Origin: CAYVXE01 sp964455375
GTDB lineage: Bacteria; Zhuqueibacterota; Zhuqueibacteria; Oceanimicrobiales; Oceanimicrobiaceae
NCBI GenBank assembly: GCA_964455375.1
Contig: CAYVXE010000171.1
Location: 1-6,537 of the forward strand
Length of the DNA stretch: 6,537 nucleotides
Direction: 5' to 3'
Part shown: one piece after another, positions 1-6,535 of the stretch
How positions within the stretch are numbered: position 1 is the first letter of the stretch
Layout of the letters: each line of letters begins with the position of its first letter
Position numbers and translations under genes: made by a program
Notes under the pieces: model-generated
Seen by the model: only the letters and a program-made list of their open reading frames with translations
The model's database searches: none
Told to the model about the DNA's origin: nothing

Positions 1-394
1 ATATTCATTTTATGACTCAAACCACAAACCACATGTCAGTTTGATTATTTCCTCTTTTAATGAGGAAAAAATCATCAGACAAAAAATCGAAAATGCGCTG
101 AATTTACAATATCCAAAAAATAAACTGTCAATTGTCGTTGCATCTGATGCTATCGAGAAACTTGTCCGTCATTTTTCAGATAGAAACGTGGGTTGCGTTT
201 GTGGGGAGTTATCCTACTGGAATCAAAATGGCAGCGGAAAATCAATTGAACGGATTCAGGGGTTAACACACGACCCTAATATATATGGTTCATCTCTTGT
301 TTATCTTTTTATCGATTCCTTTTCTCAGCATTGTTTTTATCTTTACAATTCGATACCTTACTTTGGGTGCAATTGGGTAGTGCAGGTGCAATGA
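1..394 (+). pseudogene. decayed membrane-type GT2 glycosyltransferase, 5' end outside window
   Basis: The reading frame is open from the left edge (frame of position 2), so the start lies outside the window; a TTG at 41 is only an internal codon. The segment KPHVSLIISSFNEE (26-67) matches the start of the GT-A domain of the intact neighbour at 458 (FPKVSLIVSAYNEE), and the similarity continues through ENALNLQYP to VVASD. It then jumps directly to AIEKLVRHF and the CVCGEL segment, which in the neighbour lie about 57 residues further on. The missing stretch holds the DGSTDNT motif and the DxD-type motif, so the product could not be an active transferase. After about position 250 the similarity stops, and the frame ends at 392-394 after unrelated sequence, well short of the roughly 385 residues expected. 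At the nucleotide level it is clearly diverged from the 458 gene, so this is an old paralogue and not a fresh duplicate. A sequencing or assembly artefact is less likely because the deletion is in frame and sits at a microhomology. Confidence 0.75.
146..149 (+). other. deletion junction with GATG microhomology
   Basis: Here the GT2 remnant passes straight from the residues before its expected DGSTDNT motif to the AIEKLVRHF segment. In the intact neighbour the two corresponding places are an Asp-Gly pair (codons 82-83, at 701-706) and an Asp-Ala pair (codons 139-140, at 872-877). Both read GATG across the codon boundary, and the remnant has a single GATG. Loss of the segment between two short GATG repeats by replication slippage explains the junction. 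The ancestral remnant gene is not available, so the size of about 171 bases is inferred by comparison with the neighbour. Confidence 0.5.
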
Positions 395-457
395 GGTTGA
401 TTACTGAGAAATCAAACAAGATTATAGAATGCAGCTAACGGATTACAGACTTTTCAA

Positions 458-1618
458 ATGATAGAATTAATTTTTTGGACCTGTATTGGTCTGATATTTT
501 ACACGTACATCGGCTATTTTATTGTGCTCTGGATTATGTATTCATTTCGGGATACAAAACGCACAATAAAAAATGATTATTTCCCAAAAGTTTCTTTGAT
601 CGTTTCCGCTTACAATGAGGAAAGTGTCATTGCTGACAAAATTGACAATTGTAAGAACCTTGAATACCCTGCAGATCGTTTGGAAATACTTTTTGGCCTC
701 GATGGTTCAACTGATAATACAGAAAATATTATCAGAAAAAATAAAAACGGCACAATAAAACATTTTGTGTTTAAAAAACAACGAGGAAAATCTACGGTTT
801 TAAACGATCTTGTCTATCACGCGAACGGCGAGATTCTCGTTTTCTCCGATGCCAATACCATTTATGAACTGGATGCTATCAAAAAACTTATCCGGCATTT
901 CATCAATCCTCAAGTCGGCGGTGTTTGCGGTAAATTAATTTTACAGGACAGTCAAGCCATGGACATAGGCTCGAAAGGTGAAAAAATGTACTGGGATTAC
1001 GAAACAAGGCTTAAGTTCCTCGAGGGTCATGTGAAATCTGTACTTGGTGCAAACGGAGCCATTTATGCTATTCGGAAGGAACTATTTGAGAAACTTCCTG
1101 AGGACAAATTAGTTATTGACGATTTTCTTATACCCATGAAAGTTATCGAAAAGGGATTCAAAGTCCTTTATGATGAAACAGCAATCGGGGTTGAGTACAC
1201 AAATGACAGTATTTGGAAAGAATTTAAAAGAAAAATTCGCATTGGAACCGGAAATTTTAATGCAATTCCATATATTAGCAAAATGCTAAGCCCATCCCAG
1301 GGCATGATAGCCCTTGGGTTGTGGTCGCATAAAATAATTCGTTGGTTCATCCCTTTCCTGGGAGTTATCGTTTTGGTTGCGAACATTCTATTGTTAGGGA
1401 AACCACTTTATAATATTACTTTAGCTATTCAGATTGGATTTTATGTCGCTGTTCTTGTTGGGGCTTTACTCAACAGTTTGGGAATATACAAAAATATATT
1501 TGCAGTCATCTTTTACTTTTTTGTCGTAAACCTGGCTTTGCTAATAGGATTTTACAAATTTGTTCTAAAATCAGAAAAACCAACCTGGAAAACCGTGAAA
1601 AGAAAATCAGATGTATAA
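458..1618 (+). CDS. membrane-anchored GT2 glycosyltransferase (BcsA/HAS-like)
   Basis: A 386-residue inverting glycosyltransferase that would move a sugar from a nucleotide donor to a growing glycan at the cytoplasmic face of the inner membrane. One N-terminal membrane helix (about 5-28) is followed by the GT-A domain: VSLIVSAYNEE (45-55), the nucleotide-binding motif DGSTDNT (82-88), the metal-binding DxD-type motif in FSDAN (129-133), GANGAIYAIRK (197-207), the VIDDF acceptor/base region (219-223) and KRKIRIGTGN (257-266), which stands where processive enzymes carry Q/RxxRW. Three C-terminal helices follow (about 290-312, 318-340, 346-369). Length and topology are normal for the cellulose synthase/hyaluronan synthase-like group. 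The ATG at 458 is the only sensible start, because the same frame is stopped by TAG at 425-427; no Shine-Dalgarno site precedes it. The gene overlaps the next one by 8 bases. Donor, acceptor and processivity cannot be read from the sequence. Confidence 0.9.
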   Translation: MIELIFWTCIGLIFYTYIGYFIVLWIMYSFRDTKRTIKNDYFPKVSLIVSAYNEESVIADKIDNCKNLEYPADRLEILFGLDGSTDNTENIIRKNKNGTIKHFVFKKQRGKSTVLNDLVYHANGEILVFSDANTIYELDAIKKLIRHFINPQVGGVCGKLILQDSQAMDIGSKGEKMYWDYETRLKFLEGHVKSVLGANGAIYAIRKELFEKLPEDKLVIDDFLIPMKVIEKGFKVLYDETAIGVEYTNDSIWKEFKRKIRIGTGNFNAIPYISKMLSPSQGMIALGLWSHKIIRWFIPFLGVIVLVANILLLGKPLYNITLAIQIGFYVAVLVGALLNSLGIYKNIFAVIFYFFVVNLALLIGFYKFVLKSEKPTWKTVKRKSDV

Positions 1619-3017
1619 AACAATTGAAAAAATCCTTCTTATTCTGTCAGATTTTTTAAGTGGTGTGCTGGCATTTTTGTGTTGGGCATGGTTGCGAAAG
1701 GAATTAGGATTTTTCTCAGAGTCGAATTTTTCTGTTTTGATTTATCTGTCTATCATTATTTCAGCGTATTGGTTTATTATGTTTCTGTTTTTTGGACTGT
1801 ACAACTCCTGGTATGCGAAGTCAAGAGTAGATGAAATAATTTTGCTGTTTAAAACCATCAGCTTTGGGGTTTTCCTCATCTTTTTAATTACATTTGATAT
1901 CGAAAAAGATTTATCGAGTCCACCCCAGATAAGCCGCTTATTTATCATTAATTACTGGCTATTGTTATTGTTTTTTGTCATCATAACCAGATTAATTTTC
2001 AGAACATTCCAACGTTTTCTACTATCTTCCGGTATTGGTGCCCGGCGAACCCTCATTGTTGGTTGGAATAAAAAAAGCTGGGAGTTATTGGATGACCTTG
2101 TTAAGTACCCTGCCCTCGGGTATGATGTTATTGGATTTATCGGCCCCAAAAACAGTTCACTGTCAAATAATTCTTCATATAAGAACCTGCCTCTCCTGGG
2201 CAATTATAGCAAATTCAGAAAAACAATTGAGTCGGAAAATGCTCAGGAAGTCATCTTCTGTTTAGAAAGCGATTCCCGTAAAAAAGTCCTGGATATGATG
2301 AATTCATGCAACGGTTTACAAGTTAATTTCAAAATCATTCCTGACTTGTACGAAATTGTCATCGGCCAGGTACGAACCAATCAACTTTATGGTTTCCCAC
2401 TCCTTGACGTTTTGCCCCAATTCATGAAAGAATGGGAGAAGAAATCAAAACGAATAGTCGACATTTTGGCGTCCATGATTATACTCGCTGTTTTCTTGCC
2501 TGCCTGGATAGCAATTGCCGCAGCAATTAAATTGGACTCTACCGGCCCCGTACTCTATACACAAAAAAGAATCGGCAAGGATGAAAAAGAATTCACCTTA
2601 TACAAATTTCGTTCCATGGTAAGTAACGCCGAAAAAGAGACCGGCCCGCAATGGGCAAAACCCAACGACCCCAGAATCACAAAAGTAGGTCGTTTCATAC
2701 GAAAATATCGCCTCGATGAAATCCCGCAGTTTATCAATGTCATAAAAGGAGATATGAGCCTGGTTGGCCCAAGGCCTGAAAGACCCTATTTTGTCGATAA
2801 ATTCAAAAAAAATATTCCTTTTTACTCGCGCCGACTACAAATAAAACCCGGTATCACCGGCTGGGCTCAGATCAAAGGCGAATATGATACGTCCATTGAA
2901 AACGTGAAGACAAAACTCCAATACGACCTTTTTTATCTTGAAAATATGTCTCTGAAAATGGACTTAAAAATACTGTTGAATACCATCTACGTGATGATGA
3001 TAGGTAAAGGGCTTTAA
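1611..3017 (+). CDS. polyprenyl-phosphate sugar-1-phosphate transferase (WcaJ/WbaP type)
   Basis: A 468-residue initiating enzyme that would transfer a hexose-1-phosphate from a UDP-sugar to undecaprenyl phosphate, giving the lipid-linked first sugar of a capsule, O-antigen or exopolysaccharide. The N-terminal half has four likely membrane helices (about 8-27, 41-63, 82-96, 109-128) and a Rossmann-like domain (about 145-245) of the CoA_binding_3 type, whose usual glycine-rich loop is replaced by VGWNKKSWEL (150-159). The C-terminal half is the bacterial sugar transferase domain: a re-entrant membrane helix (about 282-308), TGPVLYTQKRIG (311-322), YKFRSM (331-336), the catalytic Asp-Glu pair in RLDEIPQ (D369, E370), LVGPRPERP (384-392) and KPGITGWAQIKGEYD (412-426). 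All core residues are present and the length is typical. It starts inside the end of the preceding GT2 gene, which suggests translational coupling. Glucose or galactose as substrate is plausible from family resemblance, but it is not shown. Confidence 0.93.
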   Translation: MYKTIEKILLILSDFLSGVLAFLCWAWLRKELGFFSESNFSVLIYLSIIISAYWFIMFLFFGLYNSWYAKSRVDEIILLFKTISFGVFLIFLITFDIEKDLSSPPQISRLFIINYWLLLLFFVIITRLIFRTFQRFLLSSGIGARRTLIVGWNKKSWELLDDLVKYPALGYDVIGFIGPKNSSLSNNSSYKNLPLLGNYSKFRKTIESENAQEVIFCLESDSRKKVLDMMNSCNGLQVNFKIIPDLYEIVIGQVRTNQLYGFPLLDVLPQFMKEWEKKSKRIVDILASMIILAVFLPAWIAIAAAIKLDSTGPVLYTQKRIGKDEKEFTLYKFRSMVSNAEKETGPQWAKPNDPRITKVGRFIRKYRLDEIPQFINVIKGDMSLVGPRPERPYFVDKFKKNIPFYSRRLQIKPGITGWAQIKGEYDTSIENVKTKLQYDLFYLENMSLKMDLKILLNTIYVMMIGKGL

Positions 3018-3055
3018 CCCCATTTTATTATTAATTACCAACGACAATTATAGCG

Positions 3056-4051
3056 ATGCCAAGTACAAACCCAACCAAAAGTCCCATAGGTAGTGAAGTA
3101 TCTATCTGTATACCAGCGCACAACGAAAGCGCGTGCATCACAAATATCCTAAAAAAAACTTTGGCGATCTCCTGCCTGAATATAAAAGAAATCCTTGTTT
3201 GCGCAAATGGTTGTACCGACGACACTGCAGAGAAAGTGACATCTTTTATAAATCGACATCCAAAAGTAAAACTCATCGAGGAAAAAAAGGCCAGTAAAAT
3301 AGTTGCCTGGAATAAGTTAGTTCAGAAGTCTCAATCTAATATTATTCTTTTTCTCGATTCCGACATTCAATTTAGTAATGACAGTATCTCCAAATTGATT
3401 TCTGTACTTGATGATAAAAACATAATTCTCGCAACCGGTACATACACTCCGCAAAGAAGCGATATTCAATTTTCACGAAAATTAAACGGCTTCATTATGC
3501 TACCACTCAATCAGGACTTTGTTTATGGAGGACTTTATACTATAAAAAAAGACTTGCTAGTGAAACACTTAAGTGAAACAGGATTCAACGAGATGCCAAA
3601 AGCATTTTCTGAGGACATATTTTTAACAGTCGCCATACCGAGGACGAAAATAAAAATTGTATCCGAAGCCCAGGCCTTTTTTGTCCCTCCTTCTAAGGAT
3701 GAATTGATCAAATACTTTGCCAGAGGCAAAGCACAACTTATAGATATGGAAAAAAGATTTCCTAAGCTATATGAGAGGTTTAAAGCCGAACGGTATTGGA
3801 ATAAAAATCCTTTAGTTGTTTTTGCAAGTAAAATTTTTTCAATGGATAAATCCAATCAACTTTTGAAAGGCACACTTTCTGCAATTGGTAAGCGTATCTT
3901 CCATTTTCTTTATAAGTCCGAGATTGATAATCTCATACAATCCCTTTTAAACCGGGAAACCGACTCCGACGACGTGATGGCCAGCTTGACAAGAAGTGAA
4001 TCGAGTAGAGAACTATTAAAATTGAAACATAATTCAAACAAACTCAACTAA
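3056..4051 (+). CDS. soluble GT2 family glycosyltransferase
   Basis: A 331-residue GT-A fold transferase, probably adding one sugar to the lipid-linked intermediate made by the upstream phosphoglycosyltransferase. Visible motifs are VSICIPAHNES (15-25), the nucleotide-binding variant NGCTDDT (51-57), the DxD motif FLDSD (99-103), VYGGLYTIKKDLL (156-168), which occupies the acceptor-loop region, and the SEDIFL motif (185-190) with the likely catalytic base. No membrane helices are evident, so peripheral membrane association is likely. Beyond about residue 255 the sequence is a helical, charged tail (SSRELLKLKHNSN near the end) without recognised homology. The ATG at 3056 follows a 38-base gap after the previous gene; the frame is stopped upstream at 3032-3034, so no long extension is possible, and no Shine-Dalgarno site is present. 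Its stop codon shares one base with the next ATG. Sugar specificity is unknown. Confidence 0.87.
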   Translation: MPSTNPTKSPIGSEVSICIPAHNESACITNILKKTLAISCLNIKEILVCANGCTDDTAEKVTSFINRHPKVKLIEEKKASKIVAWNKLVQKSQSNIILFLDSDIQFSNDSISKLISVLDDKNIILATGTYTPQRSDIQFSRKLNGFIMLPLNQDFVYGGLYTIKKDLLVKHLSETGFNEMPKAFSEDIFLTVAIPRTKIKIVSEAQAFFVPPSKDELIKYFARGKAQLIDMEKRFPKLYERFKAERYWNKNPLVVFASKIFSMDKSNQLLKGTLSAIGKRIFHFLYKSEIDNLIQSLLNRETDSDDVMASLTRSESSRELLKLKHNSNKLN

Positions 4052-4971
4052 TGAAGAATATACCCGATAGGCTGGTTTCGGTTGTTTATGCAACCTTCAA
4101 CCGTCGAGAACTCATTCTGGAAGCTTTAGAAAATTTAAAAAAACAAACACATCAGAATATTGAAATCATCGTTGTGGACAACGGCTCATCCGATGGGACA
4201 TCGGAAGCGGTTAAACAGCAATTTCCTGACATACGGTTAATTCAACTTCCTGAAAATCTCGGATGTCCGGGCGGACGAAATGTGGGAATCAGAGTTGCAA
4301 AAGGTGAATATATCATAACTTTGGACGATGACGCAATATCAGACCCCCACCTAATTGAAAATGGCTTAAACGTATTGCAGGACAATCCTGATATCGGGGT
4401 TGTTTTCGGTAAAATCATCAATTATCATACAGAACAATATGAAGAATGGCTAAAAAAATGGCCAGCATCGTACATTGATAAATCATTTTTTACCTACATT
4501 TTTCAGGAAGGCTGCAGCCTTATTCGTAAAAAGGTGTTTGATGAGGTCGGAGTATATCCGGAGAACTTCTTCATTCAATTCGAAAATCGCGATTTGGGAA
4601 ACAGGGTAATAGATGCAGGTTATAAAATTTTATACTATCCCCCAATGATCATTTATCATAAAGGCAACCCTAAGTCAACATCGGAATTTTTTTATGCCTA
4701 TCGTAATTCCCTTTATCTTTATATAAAACAATATCCTTATCTTAGGCTATTCAAATACGCTTCTGCACTAACATGTCTCTACATTTATAAATTTTTGAAA
4801 GTAAAAAAAATACATCTGCTGCCAAAAGCCTGGTACGAAGTCATCAAGGAATCAAAACAACTGTTTAAGCAACGGAAAGTATTAAAGAAGTCTACCATCA
4901 AGGAAATCGACCGGTTGAGAAAGTGCGTGAATAACTTAAACCAATACTATTCCAAAATTGCCTTTAAATGA
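4051..4971 (+). CDS. GT2 glycosyltransferase, rhamnosyltransferase (WbbL)-like
   Basis: A 306-residue transferase of the GT2 subgroup that includes WbbL/RfbF-like rhamnosyltransferases. In order it shows VSVVYATFNRRE (9-20), VVDNGSSDGT (41-50), the NLGCPGGRNVGI segment (69-80, equivalent to the family's NxGfagGxNxG), the DxD motif LDDDA (91-95), FQEGCSLIRKKVFDEVG (151-167), FENRDLGNR (177-185) in place of the usual EDxDlxxR, and the YRNSLYLY segment (217-224) typical of this subgroup. The final 80 or so residues are basic and aromatic, which suits attachment to the inner membrane face. Its ATG overlaps the previous TAA by one base (TAATG), a classic coupling arrangement, and there is no separate Shine-Dalgarno site. 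It is the last gene of the plus-strand run. Rhamnose or another deoxyhexose is a reasonable guess for the donor but cannot be confirmed from the sequence. Confidence 0.9.
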   Translation: MKNIPDRLVSVVYATFNRRELILEALENLKKQTHQNIEIIVVDNGSSDGTSEAVKQQFPDIRLIQLPENLGCPGGRNVGIRVAKGEYIITLDDDAISDPHLIENGLNVLQDNPDIGVVFGKIINYHTEQYEEWLKKWPASYIDKSFFTYIFQEGCSLIRKKVFDEVGVYPENFFIQFENRDLGNRVIDAGYKILYYPPMIIYHKGNPKSTSEFFYAYRNSLYLYIKQYPYLRLFKYASALTCLYIYKFLKVKKIHLLPKAWYEVIKESKQLFKQRKVLKKSTIKEIDRLRKCVNNLNQYYSKIAFK

Positions 4972-5003
4972 CTGGATTGGCTTATTTGTTCAATTCGATT
5001 TTT

Positions 5004-6476
5004 TTAATTATTCGTCCCATTCACAGATAGCAAAACTCCCTCCCCTTCTTTCAAAAACACCTTATGCTGAAACCGCCCCTGCTCATCCGAACGATAAAAT
5101 CGCTTTTCTCCCGTAAACTCGTTTTCCACCCGGTAGCCGGTTTCGGGCTGCCGTTGAAACATCACAGTAATCGTTCGCGGAGCTTCCGTACGCCGGTTTA
5201 CTATCATATAACGGGCTTCTCGGGCTGAGTCGCTATCTGCAAAATAGCCGATTTCCACGAACGTTTCCCCCTCTACGTCTTCCTCACTGATCACATCGTA
5301 AATTCCGGCTTGCGGGGCTAACGGCTCGGCATTGTTTCCATGGACACTGAAACTGGTTTGCCACTGTAGAGGCAAGAAGTGCTCGCCTGCTTTCATCAGA
5401 TAATTCCTGCTTATCGCTCGGACATTGCTGTACTGCTCTGTACTGTCGCCACGCGGATAGTCCACGAGTCCCCGTTCATAGTTGAACCGCCCGGTGTTGC
5501 GATTCCAGTAACGGTAATTATGATATTTGTAATAAATAATGCCTTTTGCGCCATTTGCGAGAGCCAGGTTTACCTGCAGCAAAATCTCGTTGTGCGTCGG
5601 CCGGCGAAAGCGCTTTTCAACCAGGCGGCCATTTTCATAAAACTGCACAAAGCCGCTCTGCGTCTGAATAATCGGTCTGAAATCGGTCTTCTTTCCGGTC
5701 AGGTCGTATTTTCGCTTCAAGCGCTGTGCTGCATCCCACATGGCATGAGCAAACTCCTGAATCGTGTTCTGGTCGCCTATGGTATCGGTGGAATCAAAAA
5801 CGTAGTGCTGCATGGCAAAAATATCCATATCCGGCACATGTTCCAGCATCCCGGAAAAATCCACGACAGCGCTGGAATCACGCCAGCCGGTCTGCAACAA
5901 TGACTTGATTCCCGATCCTGTTGCACGTCTGAGCGAATCGATTTCTTCGGCGATAAATTCATAACCTTCCCAAACGTGATTAAATTTATTGTTTGGACTT
6001 GAAGGCGAGATCTCACCGGTGACCATGAGCACATCTGCAAACCCCGGTTGAAAGGCAAACTTGCGATTTATCTTTTGTAAAATTTTTCTGACGCCGGCTT
6101 TCCATGATTGATCCGGGAAACGATATGCAAATCTCGAATGATTTTGAAATAGCGTGTCAGTCTTACCTTTAGTCGCCACCCCGTCTCCTAAAATATTCAT
6201 CTGTAGGAAACGGCCAGCAGCTATCTCATCGTTGCAGAAGTTCATGACATTCACTTCCCGTCGTACCCAGGACCCAATGAGGTAATTCACGCCCAATTTT
6301 CTTAACAAAATCCGTTCAGATTCCGCCACAACATCTGTAGAGTCGGGAAGGTAGGCGCGAAATGACCAGACACCAATTGGAAAATGGTCCTTGTCCTGAG
6401 CCAGGATGCTATTTGAGAATGCCCAACAAAGAGAAACCGTCAGCAGTAGAATCTTCGTTTTGATAAAGCCACACAA
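5004..6476 (-). CDS. secreted TIM-barrel glycoside-hydrolase-like protein
   Basis: About 490 residues. The TTG at 6476 is preferred as start because GGAGG lies 8 bases before it; a longer reading from a TTG at 6491 would place that site inside the gene, and there is no usable ATG. Residues 1-26 form a Sec signal peptide (basic FIKTK, then LLLTVSLCWAF, cleavage likely after SILA). The mature part begins HFPIGVWSF and continues as a TIM-barrel-like region (about 30-365): LGVNYLIGSW (61-70), VLMVTGEIS (149-157, a possible acid/base Glu at 155), MDIFAMQHY (217-225), RPIIQTQSG (267-275) and NLALANGAKGIIYYKY (303-318), which resembles the late strands of clan GH-A enzymes. A C-terminal beta-rich domain (about 375-488) contains ARYMIVNRR, like the accessory sandwich of many glycosidases. 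No lipobox is seen, so periplasmic or extracellular release is expected. Substrate and activity are unknown, and the canonical nucleophile Glu of strand 7 is not obvious. G+C is visibly higher than in the left-hand genes. Confidence 0.75.
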   Translation of the reverse strand: MCGFIKTKILLLTVSLCWAFSNSILAQDKDHFPIGVWSFRAYLPDSTDVVAESERILLRKLGVNYLIGSWVRREVNVMNFCNDEIAAGRFLQMNILGDGVATKGKTDTLFQNHSRFAYRFPDQSWKAGVRKILQKINRKFAFQPGFADVLMVTGEISPSSPNNKFNHVWEGYEFIAEEIDSLRRATGSGIKSLLQTGWRDSSAVVDFSGMLEHVPDMDIFAMQHYVFDSTDTIGDQNTIQEFAHAMWDAAQRLKRKYDLTGKKTDFRPIIQTQSGFVQFYENGRLVEKRFRRPTHNEILLQVNLALANGAKGIIYYKYHNYRYWNRNTGRFNYERGLVDYPRGDSTEQYSNVRAISRNYLMKAGEHFLPLQWQTSFSVHGNNAEPLAPQAGIYDVISEEDVEGETFVEIGYFADSDSAREARYMIVNRRTEAPRTITVMFQRQPETGYRVENEFTGEKRFYRSDEQGRFQHKVFLKEGEGVLLSVNGTNN

Positions 6477-6484
6477 AATTAAAT

Positions 6485-6489
6485 CCTCC
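6485..6489 (-). promoter_or_regulatory. Shine-Dalgarno site GGAGG that decides the start of the secreted protein
   Basis: The minus strand reads GGAGG followed by eight bases and then an in-frame TTG (6476-6474). This is an ideal match and spacing for the 16S rRNA tail. It argues for the start at 6476 over the in-frame TTG at 6491, which has no such site. An ATG at 6496 is in another frame and hits a stop after five codons. Confidence 0.6.
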
Positions 6490-6499
6490 AATTCATGCG

Positions 6500-6535
6500 T
6501 GTCCGGTTAAAGAATATGTCAGATAAAATCGGACA
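6500..6535. repeat. inverted repeat TGTCCG...CGGACA upstream of the secreted-protein gene
   Basis: TGTCCG (6500-6505) and CGGACA (6530-6535) are perfect inverted copies separated by 24 bases. The match extends inwards to 8 of 9 positions (TGTCCGGTT against TGTCCGATT). It sits 24 bases and more before the proposed TTG start, in the expected promoter/leader region. It could be a pair of half-sites for a regulator or a stem in the mRNA leader. The arms are short, so chance cannot be excluded, and the right edge cuts off the context. Confidence 0.3.

Noticed and set aside
41..394. Calling a complete 117-residue gene starting at TTG 41
   Set aside because: The frame and the GT2 similarity continue upstream to the window edge, so 41 is an internal codon of a truncated gene.
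3535..3855. 106-codon open frame on the minus strand
   Set aside because: It is antisense to the well-supported GT2 gene at 3056-4051 and has no recognisable protein features.
4972..5006. Possible terminator: run of seven T at 4999-5005 after the last glycan gene
   Set aside because: Only a 4-bp ATTG/CAAT stem with an 11-base loop precedes the T run and it contains little G+C, too weak to call an intrinsic terminator.
5379..5903. 174-codon open frame on the plus strand
   Set aside because: It lies wholly antisense to the 5004-6476 gene, shows no signal peptide or domain pattern, and is a typical shadow of a G+C-richer coding strand.
6410..6440. Lipoprotein signal in the secreted protein (Cys in VSLC)
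   Set aside because: The residue before the Cys is Leu, not the small residue required by a lipobox, and a better Sec cleavage site follows after SILA.
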